A stretch of DNA of 19,028 bases, taken from NCBI GenBank assembly GCA_002309345.1, contig DBWZ01000005.1, positions 1-19,028 on the forward strand. The letters run 5' to 3'. Source of the stretch: Pseudobutyrivibrio sp. UBA1225. Its GTDB lineage: Bacteria > Bacillota > Clostridia > Lachnospirales > Lachnospiraceae. Made by a program: the position numbers and the translations under genes. Shown here one piece after another: positions 1 through 6,533 of the stretch. Positions within the stretch are counted from its first letter, which is position 1; every line of letters starts with the position of its first letter. Below the pieces are notes generated by a model, which saw only the letters and a program-made list of their open reading frames with translations, was not told the DNA's origin and searched no databases.

Positions 1-42
1 GCAATTGCTACTAAGCTAGTTTTGTGGAACTATTTCTTTTAA
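1..42 (+). CDS. possible 3' end of an upstream gene (last 13 codons)
   Basis: Frame 1 is open from the left edge and reads AIATKLVLWNYFF before a TAA stop at 40-42. The other two forward frames stop within the first 18 bases. An intrinsic terminator begins seven bases after the stop, which is what the end of a real gene would look like. The residues are hydrophobic and aromatic, as at the end of a membrane protein. The fragment is too short to assign, and an open run of 13 codons can occur by chance. Confidence 0.3.
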   Translation, partial: AIATKLVLWNYFF

Positions 43-48
43 GTGTAT

Positions 49-76
49 TTTATGTCCGTTCCGGGACAAAATTTTT
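49..76 (+). terminator. intrinsic terminator of the upstream gene
   Basis: TGTCC (53-57) pairs with GGACA (64-68) around a six-base loop. The stem is extended by TTT (49-51) with AAA (69-71), leaving A52 bulged. A run of five T follows at 72-76. The short GC core and U-tract fit a rho-independent terminator. It separates whatever lies to the left from the threonine operon. Confidence 0.6.
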
Positions 77-128
77 CGATAGAATTGTAAATAGTTGAAC
101 GCACACCTACGAATAGAGATGGTGGTAT

Positions 129-213
129 TAGCATTTTTAGAAAATCATAATCTTATGCTATGTCAGCAGGTCCCCTAGGGCTGCAAGTAGGGCGGGCCGG
201 GGCTGGTGCTTTT
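129..213. other. GC-rich structured stretch of unknown identity
   Basis: This non-coding stretch lies between the terminator at 49-76 and the promoter at 262-291, so it is probably not part of the downstream mRNA. TAGCAT (129-134) pairs with ATGCTA (155-160). A compact GC-rich block follows in which CCCTA (173-177) can pair with TAGGG (188-192). Alternatively CCCC (172-175) can pair with GGGG (199-202), with an outer AGCA/TGCT pair (165-168/207-210) followed by TTTT. The base composition is far more GC-rich than the surrounding intergenic DNA. I checked for T-box, common riboswitch, SRP, 6S, RNase P and tmRNA signatures and recognised none. It may be a small RNA gene on either strand. Confidence 0.35.
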
Positions 214-261
214 CGAGTTACTAAGAAACTATGAATAGTAAGGAAAAATAAATAATAGTAC

Positions 262-291
262 TTGAAAATAGGTGGTATTTAATGGTATTAT
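262..291 (+). promoter_or_regulatory. sigma-70-type promoter of the pheB-hom-thrH operon
   Basis: TTGAAA (262-267) is followed after 18 bases by TATTAT (286-291). A TGg triplet sits just before the -10 box, giving an extended -10. Transcription would begin near 298, leaving a leader of about 45 bases before the ATG at 343. A start there also rules out an in-frame TTG at 295 as the initiation codon. Confidence 0.6.
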
Positions 292-342
292 CTTTTGAGC
301 GTGTACAAATGTTTTTGTGCTAAAGACACTCTTGGAGGAATT

Positions 343-786
343 ATGGCAGAGAAAACTACCTATTTTGTTTTGAAAGAAAAGGCTGTACCGGAGGTATTGC
401 TTAAGGTCGTTGCAGCCAAAAAACTTATTGACACAGGTAAGTGTAGTTCTGTACAAGAAGCTACTGAAATAGTAGGCATTAGCCGTAGCTCCTTTTACAA
501 GTACAAGGATGACATTTTTCCTTTTCACGAGGATACTAGAGGAAAGACCATCAACATGGTTATTCAGCTAGAGGATGAGCCTGGTATATTATCTAGGGTT
601 CTAGATGAGATGGCTCACTTCAATGTGAATATTCTTACTATTCATCAAAGTATCCCGGTAAACGGTGTCGCAACGCTTACCATTTCAGTTGATGTACTTG
701 AAGATTCAGGAGATTTTTCTGATTTGGTCACAGCAATTGAAACTGTAAATGGAATTCACTACGTAAAAATTTTAGCAAGGGAGTGA
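343..786 (+). CDS. pheB: stand-alone ACT-domain protein, PheB/UPF0735 family
   Basis: This 147-residue protein has the two-part layout of the UPF0735/PheB family. Residues about 37-56 form a helix-turn-helix-like segment ending in SRSSFYKYKD. A C-terminal ACT domain spans about 70-144, with the typical ligand-loop sequence DEPGILSRVLDE (78-89). ACT domains bind amino acids and regulate enzymes of amino-acid metabolism; the exact ligand of this family is not settled. The ATG at 343 was chosen because GGAGG lies at 334-338 and the predicted transcription start falls after the in-frame TTG at 295. The stop is four bases before hom, so the two are co-transcribed. The neighbour makes an aspartate-family amino acid a plausible ligand, which is inference. 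The symbol follows the Bacillus subtilis homologue. Confidence 0.85.
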   Translation: MAEKTTYFVLKEKAVPEVLLKVVAAKKLIDTGKCSSVQEATEIVGISRSSFYKYKDDIFPFHEDTRGKTINMVIQLEDEPGILSRVLDEMAHFNVNILTIHQSIPVNGVATLTISVDVLEDSGDFSDLVTAIETVNGIHYVKILARE

Positions 787-790
787 CACA

Positions 791-1987
791 ATGAAAGTAG
801 CAATCATGGGCTATGGAACAATCGGTTCCGGTGTAGCAAAAGTACTAGACACAAACAAGGATATCATCACAGAAAGACTCGGTGAATCTTTAGATATTAA
901 ATATATCCTGGATTTAAGAGATTTCCCAGGAGATCCACATGAAAGTTGTTTTGTTAAGGACTACAAGGCAATAGCCGACGACAAAGAGGTTAAGATAGTA
1001 GTTGAGACAATGGGGGGCGTTGAGCCTGCTTTTACATTTGTAAAGGCTATGCTTGAAGCAGGCAAATCTGTTACTACTTCAAACAAAGCTCTTGTAGCAG
1101 ACAAAGGCGCAGAGCTTATGCAAATCGCAGAAGCTCACAATACCAACTTTGTATTCGAGGCAGCAGTAGGCGGAGGTATTCCAATCATCCGTACAATCAC
1201 AGCTTGTCTTACTGGTGATGTAATCGAGGAAATCGATGCAATCTGCAACGGTACAACCAACTACATGCTTACAAATATGGAACAGTTTGGAAGCGACTAC
1301 GACGAGATTCTTGCAGAAGCTCAGTCACTTGGATATGCAGAAAAGGACCCAACAGCCGATGTTGAGGGTCACGATAGCTGCAGAAAAATCGCTATCCTTA
1401 CATCATTAATTTCTGGAAAGAATGTTGATTTCAACGACATCCCAACAGAGGGTATCAGCAAGATATCTTCAACAGATTTCAAATATGCAAAGGCTATGGG
1501 GTATAGCATCAAGCTTATTGCACGAAGCATCAAGTGCGGCAATACATACAGCTGTCGCGTCGCTCCATACTTAGTTAAGCCAGAACAGATGCTTTATCAC
1601 GTTTCAGGCGTTATGAATGCAGTTGCTGTTAGAGGCAACATGCTTGGCGAGTCTATGTACTACGGTGCAGGCGCAGGCGCTCTTCCTACAGCTTCAGCTG
1701 TTGTTGGCGATATGGTATTCTTGGCAAGAAATACTGAGAGAGCTGTCAAGATTGGTTGGGCTGATGAAAAACTTACATTAGCTAACCCTTCTGAACAGAA
1801 ATTTAAATACTTTGTTAGAACATCCGCTCTTCAGTCAAATATTGAAAACGAATTTGGTGAGGTTGAATATTCCACATTAGATTTAGACGAAGAGGTTGGA
1901 TTTATTACAGAAGAGATGACAGAATCAGAATTCAACGAGAGAAAAACAGCTCTTGGTGGCATCATTTCTGTTATCAGATTTTTTTAA
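791..1987 (+). CDS. hom: homoserine dehydrogenase
   Basis: It reduces aspartate semialdehyde to homoserine with NAD(P)H, the branch step to threonine and methionine. The 398-residue protein has an N-terminal Rossmann fold with GYGTIGSG at 7-14, SNKAL at 97-101, FEAAVGGGIP at 122-131, NGTTNYMLT at 153-161 and the substrate/catalytic segment GYAEKDPTADVEGHD near 181-195. The usual Gram-positive enzyme is about 430 residues and ends in an ACT domain. Here residues after about 335 (FKYFVRTSA to the end) are short, strand-like and lack the D-x-PG-V/I-L loop, so the domain looks degenerate or absent. AAGGGAG overlapping the upstream stop is the ribosome binding site, seven bases before the ATG. It lies between pheB and thrH in one operon. 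Confidence 0.95.
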   Translation: MKVAIMGYGTIGSGVAKVLDTNKDIITERLGESLDIKYILDLRDFPGDPHESCFVKDYKAIADDKEVKIVVETMGGVEPAFTFVKAMLEAGKSVTTSNKALVADKGAELMQIAEAHNTNFVFEAAVGGGIPIIRTITACLTGDVIEEIDAICNGTTNYMLTNMEQFGSDYDEILAEAQSLGYAEKDPTADVEGHDSCRKIAILTSLISGKNVDFNDIPTEGISKISSTDFKYAKAMGYSIKLIARSIKCGNTYSCRVAPYLVKPEQMLYHVSGVMNAVAVRGNMLGESMYYGAGAGALPTASAVVGDMVFLARNTERAVKIGWADEKLTLANPSEQKFKYFVRTSALQSNIENEFGEVEYSTLDLDEEVGFITEEMTESEFNERKTALGGIISVIRFF

Positions 1988-2008
1988 TGAGTTTTAAATA
2001 AACTCATT
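1986..2008 (+). other. AT-rich hairpin between hom and thrH
   Basis: AATGAGTTT (1986-1994) and AAACTCATT (2000-2008) form a perfect nine-pair stem with a five-base loop, starting inside the hom stop codon. No T-run follows, so it is not a standard terminator. It could stabilise the hom mRNA 3' end or mark a processing site that sets different levels of hom and thrH. The function is inferred. Confidence 0.4.
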
Positions 2009-2043
2009 TATATAGTTAGTTATACGAAGGAGATATGTTATTT

Positions 2044-2646
2044 ATGTACGTTACTTGCTTAGACCTAGAAGGTGTATTAGTACCAGAAATTTGGATTGCA
2101 TTTGCAAAGGCTACAGGAATCCCTGAGCTTGAAAAGACAACAAGAGACGAGCCAGACTATGACAAACTCATGCAATACAGAATAAACATTTTAAAGGAAC
2201 ACGGTCTTGGGCTCAAAGAAATCCAAGATACAATCGCAACAATCGATCCACTACCAGGAGCTAAAGAATTTTTAGATAAACTCAGAGCCAACGGACAGGT
2301 TATCATCATCAGTGATACATTCTCACAGTTCGCGGGCCCTCTTATGGCAAAGCTTGGTATGCCAACAATCTTCTGCAACGAATTAGTGGTTGCCGACAAT
2401 GGAGAAATTACAGGCTACAAGATGCGCTGTGACAAGAGCAAGCTCACAACAGTCAGAGCACTTCAGTCTTGTGGCTTCGAGACAATCGCAAGCGGCGACA
2501 GCTTCAACGACCTCGCAATGATTGAGGCATCAAAGGCTGGCTTCCTTTTCAGGAGCACAGACGCAATCAAAAAGGACTATCCACAGTACCCAGCATTTGA
2601 AGAGTACGATGACTTGTTCAATGCAATCATGGAAGCCCAGAAATAA
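2044..2646 (+). CDS. thrH: ThrH, bifunctional phosphoserine phosphatase/homoserine phosphotransferase
   Basis: This 200-residue HAD-superfamily enzyme closely resembles Pseudomonas ThrH, which moves phosphate from phosphoserine to homoserine and so makes O-phosphohomoserine without ATP-dependent homoserine kinase. HAD motif I is DLEGVLVPE near residues 7-15, where Glu replaces the second Asp as in ThrH. Motif II is the Ser of IISDTFSQF near 91-99. Motif IV is GDSFNDLAM near 151-159. The family's typical PEIWIAFAKATGI and TTRDEPDYD segments are present. Two ATGs compete. The one at 2035 is only two bases after AAGGAG (2027-2032). The one at 2044 is eleven bases away and matches the family N-terminus MYVTCLDLEG, so I use 2044. 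Its place after hom supports a role in threonine synthesis. Confidence 0.88.
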   Translation: MYVTCLDLEGVLVPEIWIAFAKATGIPELEKTTRDEPDYDKLMQYRINILKEHGLGLKEIQDTIATIDPLPGAKEFLDKLRANGQVIIISDTFSQFAGPLMAKLGMPTIFCNELVVADNGEITGYKMRCDKSKLTTVRALQSCGFETIASGDSFNDLAMIEASKAGFLFRSTDAIKKDYPQYPAFEEYDDLFNAIMEAQK

Positions 2647-2664
2647 ATTCATCTAAATTATTAA

Positions 2665-2710
2665 AAAAGCCAGTGATTCTATTATTTAATAGTAAGAGTC
2701 ACTGGCTTTT
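2665..2710. terminator. bidirectional intrinsic terminator
   Basis: AAAAGCCAGTGA (2665-2676) and TCACTGGCTTTT (2699-2710) form a perfect twelve-pair stem. An inner CTATTA/TAATAG pair (2679-2684/2687-2692) extends the hairpin. The T-run on one strand and the A-run on the other let it stop transcription from both sides. It lies between thrH and the converging minus-strand gene that ends at 2770. Confidence 0.85.
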
Positions 2711-2769
2711 CAAAATCTAGACGTAGTTTAAGTTATGAATTAGTATTAAAATCTCCAGCTATACGCGTT

Positions 2770-4746
2770 TTATTGTTTGTGTGAATGTGTTCCTTTAATT
2801 ATTTCATTATTATTTTGCGTTATATTTTCTTGCGGTGTGCTCGTGCAAATGGATCTTGCGGCGAATGATTCTCCTGAAGCATATGTTGGATTTTTAAGGA
2901 ATGACGTAATTTTTTTTCTATTAATATTACTGATAAGACCTTCTTGCTTATTTATGTTATTTATTATATTAGTCAATTTCATCGTATCATCTGCCACATT
3001 ATATATATGACTAATTTGTACATCAGTCAACGGATTTTCATTTCTTAGCTGTTCAATTATGCTATTGTTAAATTTTTGTTTTGAACGAACGGTTTTTTTA
3101 ATTTTATATCTATCTAGAATATCTTGTTTAAGCTCAGAGATAATCTCGTTTTCACCCTTTATGTAAATATTAGTCATTTCTATAGATGCGCGTAATTCTC
3201 CTATTTCTTTATTTAAAGCCTCAATATATTCATCTCTTTTTTTATTATTAGCTTCTAGAGCATCTATATAATATCTATCATCTTCCTTTATAGACTTTTG
3301 GAAATCATTGGTCGAATCCAAGTATTTTTTTTGAGCCTCTATATTGGTCTTATTTGCCATTTGGAATTTAATCACATCTTCAGGCATATTCAACTCTTGG
3401 TATATAACTGAATCTTTCGTTACCTTGTCTTCAATTGTCTTACCCGTTAAGATTAAATCCCTTTTTTGGTTATCTAACCATTGTTCAATATCGTATTTTT
3501 TTAATTCTGCACGCTCGTCGTAATTTGCTTTGAATTGTCTGCGGGCATTTTTAATTACTGTTTCACCGAGTTTCTCCTCCCACTTATTATTCGTTGCCAA
3601 TTCTTTGAATAGATCGTTGTGCAAGCTATTCAACTGATTTTTTGCCAAATATTTTTTAAGTACTTTATTTTTTCGCGTCGGAGAAGCCTGTTTATTATTA
3701 TCATCTTTTGAAGTACTTTTTCCTTTTTTTTCTTTTTTTCCTTCTTCATATATATAATTGTCTAAAAAAGCATTATGACCAGGAAAATTCTCATCATCAA
3801 TAGTAAAATGCGCTTTTTTACCTGCTTCAAACCTGTCTTCTGGGTAGCCTTGTAAATATAAAGCTTCTCTTTTTTGTGTAAATTGTTCGTCTGGAAGTAG
3901 TGTATTTTGATTAACTATACTATCAATATAAGAATAATAATCATTCGAAAGATCTTCATTATTTCTAAGAGAGTTAATCAACTGCTGATTATTATTAATT
4001 ATACTTATAGCGTTATTTAATTTTATATTATTTGTATTGAACCAATTAATATAATAGCTTTGCGAATCTTTTATCAAATTGGTTTGTTTAGCTTTTCTGA
4101 AATCTGCTAACAAATTATAAATACTATTTTGATCATTATTGAGTCGAGCAATAAAATTTTTTAGAATTTCGTTATTCTCTTCAAGAATATCTACATACTT
4201 TTTTGCTCTTTCAAATTTTTCAAATTGTTCCTTAGCTATAGGATTTTTAGTAGTAATTTTTTTAAAATCATCTTGAGCATGCTTTGCAAGAGCAATGATT
4301 TTAAACGAATATTTCTCAATATTCCTTTTTATGTCATTCAATTTTTTCTGATTTTCTTTTTTTGTGTTTGCCTCGCCGGGGTAGAATAATTCTTTATATT
4401 GCCGCTTATTAATATCTTTTAGTACGTCGTGAAATTCATTAATAAAACTGTTTATTTGCTGTGTCGATTTAGCATAAACTAGTCGCTTCCTAAAACTCTT
4501 TTCTCCATCGCGCTTAAAAGAATAGTATTGCAAAGCGGGTCCCATATTTGATTCGTAAACATCAACCAATTTTTCAAATTGATTTTGGAAACTGAGCACG
4601 CTTCGATACAAGTTATAGTTCTCAGGTGTTATTCCATCATGCTCATTAAACTGAACTTTAAATTCATTTAAATATTCACGAATCGGAATTATTTTGCTTT
4701 TCAGCTGACTATTAATATTCCAATACAAATCATTATGATATCCCAT
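2770..4746 (-). CDS. large Asn/Lys-rich helical protein of unknown function
   Basis: I do not recognise this 658-residue protein. It has no signal peptide, no membrane segment and a single Cys near the C-terminus. It is very rich in Asn, Lys, Ile, Glu and Gln and is predicted mostly helical. Two helical parts are joined by a charged, probably disordered linker at about 333-361 (GKKEKKGKSTSKDDNNKQ region). Residues about 500-560 have heptad-like spacing that suggests a coiled coil (EALNKEIGELRASIEM, NEIISELKQDILDRY). The last 30 residues are polar and probably disordered. The ATG at 4746 is preceded by GAGGTG (4758-4753, minus strand) at six bases. The in-frame GTG at 4755 lies inside that site and was rejected. 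The gene is alone, is more AT-rich than its neighbours and is flanked by AT-rich DNA, which suggests horizontal acquisition. A structural, adhesion-related or effector-like role cannot be separated from sequence alone. Confidence 0.8.
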   Translation of the reverse strand: MGYHNDLYWNINSQLKSKIIPIREYLNEFKVQFNEHDGITPENYNLYRSVLSFQNQFEKLVDVYESNMGPALQYYSFKRDGEKSFRKRLVYAKSTQQINSFINEFHDVLKDINKRQYKELFYPGEANTKKENQKKLNDIKRNIEKYSFKIIALAKHAQDDFKKITTKNPIAKEQFEKFERAKKYVDILEENNEILKNFIARLNNDQNSIYNLLADFRKAKQTNLIKDSQSYYINWFNTNNIKLNNAISIINNNQQLINSLRNNEDLSNDYYSYIDSIVNQNTLLPDEQFTQKREALYLQGYPEDRFEAGKKAHFTIDDENFPGHNAFLDNYIYEEGKKEKKGKSTSKDDNNKQASPTRKNKVLKKYLAKNQLNSLHNDLFKELATNNKWEEKLGETVIKNARRQFKANYDERAELKKYDIEQWLDNQKRDLILTGKTIEDKVTKDSVIYQELNMPEDVIKFQMANKTNIEAQKKYLDSTNDFQKSIKEDDRYYIDALEANNKKRDEYIEALNKEIGELRASIEMTNIYIKGENEIISELKQDILDRYKIKKTVRSKQKFNNSIIEQLRNENPLTDVQISHIYNVADDTMKLTNIINNINKQEGLISNINRKKITSFLKNPTYASGESFAARSICTSTPQENITQNNNEIIKGTHSHKQ

Positions 4747-4856
4747 ATAATACACCTCATTTCATTTCAGAATACTTGGAAAATAGCTACATTAATATAT
4801 CAAAAAAAAAGAAAAGGATTTTTCCATTATTATGAAAGTTTATACATTTTATATAT

Positions 4857-4888
4857 TTTATATATTTTTTATATGAAAAATATATAAA
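4857..4888. promoter_or_regulatory. perfect 13-bp inverted repeat in the glpK / orphan-gene divergent region
   Basis: The 204 bases between the two divergent starts (4747-4950) are almost pure A/T. Within them TTTATATATTTTT (4857-4869) is exactly complementary to AAAAATATATAAA (4876-4888) across the six-base centre TATATG. Repeated TTTATATAT units precede it. A symmetric site 60 bases ahead of glpK could be an operator, or curved promoter DNA serving both directions. Low complexity makes chance symmetry more likely than usual. I could not place a convincing -35/-10 pair for either gene. Confidence 0.4.
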
Positions 4889-4950
4889 TACTGCATATAT
4901 ATGTTAGGTGTTGTAAAATATAGTTATATAGATGATAAGGAGAGGGAACT

Positions 4951-6450
4951 ATGGCGAAATATGTTATGGCCCTTGATTCGGGGACAACAAGTAATAGGTG
5001 CATTCTATTTAATGAGAAGGGGCAGATGTGCTCGGTGGCTCAAAAGGAGTTTACCCAGTACTTCCCGCAGCCGGGCTGGGTAGAGCACGATGCAAACGAA
5101 ATCTGGCAGACTCAGCTTTCTGTTGCAAGACTTGCCATGAAGCAGGTGGGAGCGACTGCCGCAGATATTACCGCAATCGGAATTACGAATCAACGAGAGA
5201 CGGTAATTGTTTGGGACAGGGCAACTGGTCAGCCTATCAGCCATGCTATTGTTTGGCAGTGTAGACGTACGGCAGATTTTGCGGAGCAGATGAAGGGCAA
5301 GATACCAGGGATTGTTGAGAAGTTCCAAAGCAAGACAGGTCTTAAATTTGATCCATATTTTTCTGGTACAAAAATCCGATGGATTCTAGATAACGTAGAG
5401 GGGGCAAGGGAGCGAGCAGAAAAAGGTGAGCTCTGTTTTGGTACAGTAGATTCTTGGCTAATCTACAAGCTTACAAAGGGCAAGGTGCACGTGACTGATT
5501 ACTCTAACGCAAGCCGCACCTTACTGTTTAATATCAATACACTAGAGTGGGATGATGAGCTGTGTCAGATTCTGGATATACCAAAGAGTATGCTGCCAGA
5601 AGCAAAGCCATCTAGTTGCATCTACGGCGAATCTGACCCAGAGTTTTTCGGAGGAGCAATACGTATTTCCGGAGCAGCAGGCGATCAGCAGGCAGCTTTG
5701 TTTGGACAGACCTGCTTCGGTGAAGGAGATGCCAAGAATACATATGGTACCGGATGCTTTATGCTCATGAATACTGGGGAAAAGCCAATCTTTTCTAAAA
5801 ACGATTTGCTTACAACAATCGCTTGGGGATTGGACGGCAAAGTTACATACGCCCTTGAGGGTTCGGTTTATGTTGCCGGTGCTGCAATCCAATGGCTTAG
5901 AGATGAGCTTAAGATTGTTGATTCATCTCCAGATTCAGAATACTTTGCAACACGAGTAAAGGATACAAATGGTTGCTACGTTGTGCCTGCGTTTACAGGT
6001 CTTGGAGCACCATACTGGGATCCATACGCAAGAGGCGCAATTACAGGACTCACTCGTGGTGTTAATAAATATCATATCATCAGGGCAACGTTAGAATCGC
6101 TGGCTTATCAGACCTACGATGTACTTCACGCCATGGAGCTTGATTCAGGCAAGCATCTTACATCGTTAAAGGTTGATGGAGGAGCTTCCAACAACAATTT
6201 CTTGATGCAATTTCAATCAGATATTATCAATACCAATGTTCTGCGTCCGAGCTGCGTAGAGACGACTGCAATGGGGGCGGCTTACTTAGCGGGGCTCGCA
6301 GTAGGATATTGGAAGAACAAAGAGGATGTCATCAAGAACTGGTCAGTAGATAAAGAGTTTGTTCCAGAGATGTCCGATGAGGAAAGAACGGCGAGCCTGA
6401 AGGGGTGGGCAAAAGCCGTTGCTTCAACAAGAGGATGGGCAAAAGATTAA
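4951..6450 (+). CDS. glpK: glycerol kinase
   Basis: It phosphorylates glycerol to sn-glycerol 3-phosphate with ATP, trapping it in the cell. The protein is full length (499 residues, FGGY family). The N-terminal phosphate loop is LDSGTTSNR (8-16). The glycerol-contact segment is TNQRET (79-84). GAAGDQQAALFGQ contains the catalytic Asp245, and NTYGTGCFML and VDGGASNNNF form the C-terminal ATP site. In many Firmicutes enzymes a His about 14 residues before the catalytic Asp (YHFFG) is phosphorylated by HPr and activates the kinase. Here the sequence is DPEFFGG, with Glu231 at that place. AAGGAG sits just upstream of the ATG. No glycerol facilitator gene is adjacent. It heads the operon with the two FAD enzymes and the DUF1667 gene. 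Confidence 0.96.
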   Translation: MAKYVMALDSGTTSNRCILFNEKGQMCSVAQKEFTQYFPQPGWVEHDANEIWQTQLSVARLAMKQVGATAADITAIGITNQRETVIVWDRATGQPISHAIVWQCRRTADFAEQMKGKIPGIVEKFQSKTGLKFDPYFSGTKIRWILDNVEGARERAEKGELCFGTVDSWLIYKLTKGKVHVTDYSNASRTLLFNINTLEWDDELCQILDIPKSMLPEAKPSSCIYGESDPEFFGGAIRISGAAGDQQAALFGQTCFGEGDAKNTYGTGCFMLMNTGEKPIFSKNDLLTTIAWGLDGKVTYALEGSVYVAGAAIQWLRDELKIVDSSPDSEYFATRVKDTNGCYVVPAFTGLGAPYWDPYARGAITGLTRGVNKYHIIRATLESLAYQTYDVLHAMELDSGKHLTSLKVDGGASNNNFLMQFQSDIINTNVLRPSCVETTAMGAAYLAGLAVGYWKNKEDVIKNWSVDKEFVPEMSDEERTASLKGWAKAVASTRGWAKD

Positions 6451-6533
6451 CTGGCTCACAGCTTGAACATAAAAAGGGGATAGAATAAGTATATCTATTT
6501 AATACTATTTTAAATGAGGGGCAGGAGAAGAAT

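Noticed and set aside
121..213. T-box leader for the threonine operon, suggested by GGTGGTATT and the GTCCC...AGGG pairing
   Set aside because: The invariant T-box core (GGGTGGTACCGCG type) and stem I features are missing, and a separate promoter at 262-291 follows the stretch.
295..342. In-frame TTG start for the ACT-domain gene, adding 16 residues
   Set aside because: It lies at the predicted transcription start, has no ribosome binding site, and the family begins at the ATG at 343 preceded by GGAGG.
2777..3010. Plus-strand hydrophobic reading frame that looks like a small membrane protein
   Set aside because: It is the complement of the Asn/Lys-rich C-terminal part of the minus-strand gene, has no proper ribosome binding site and shows no family resemblance.
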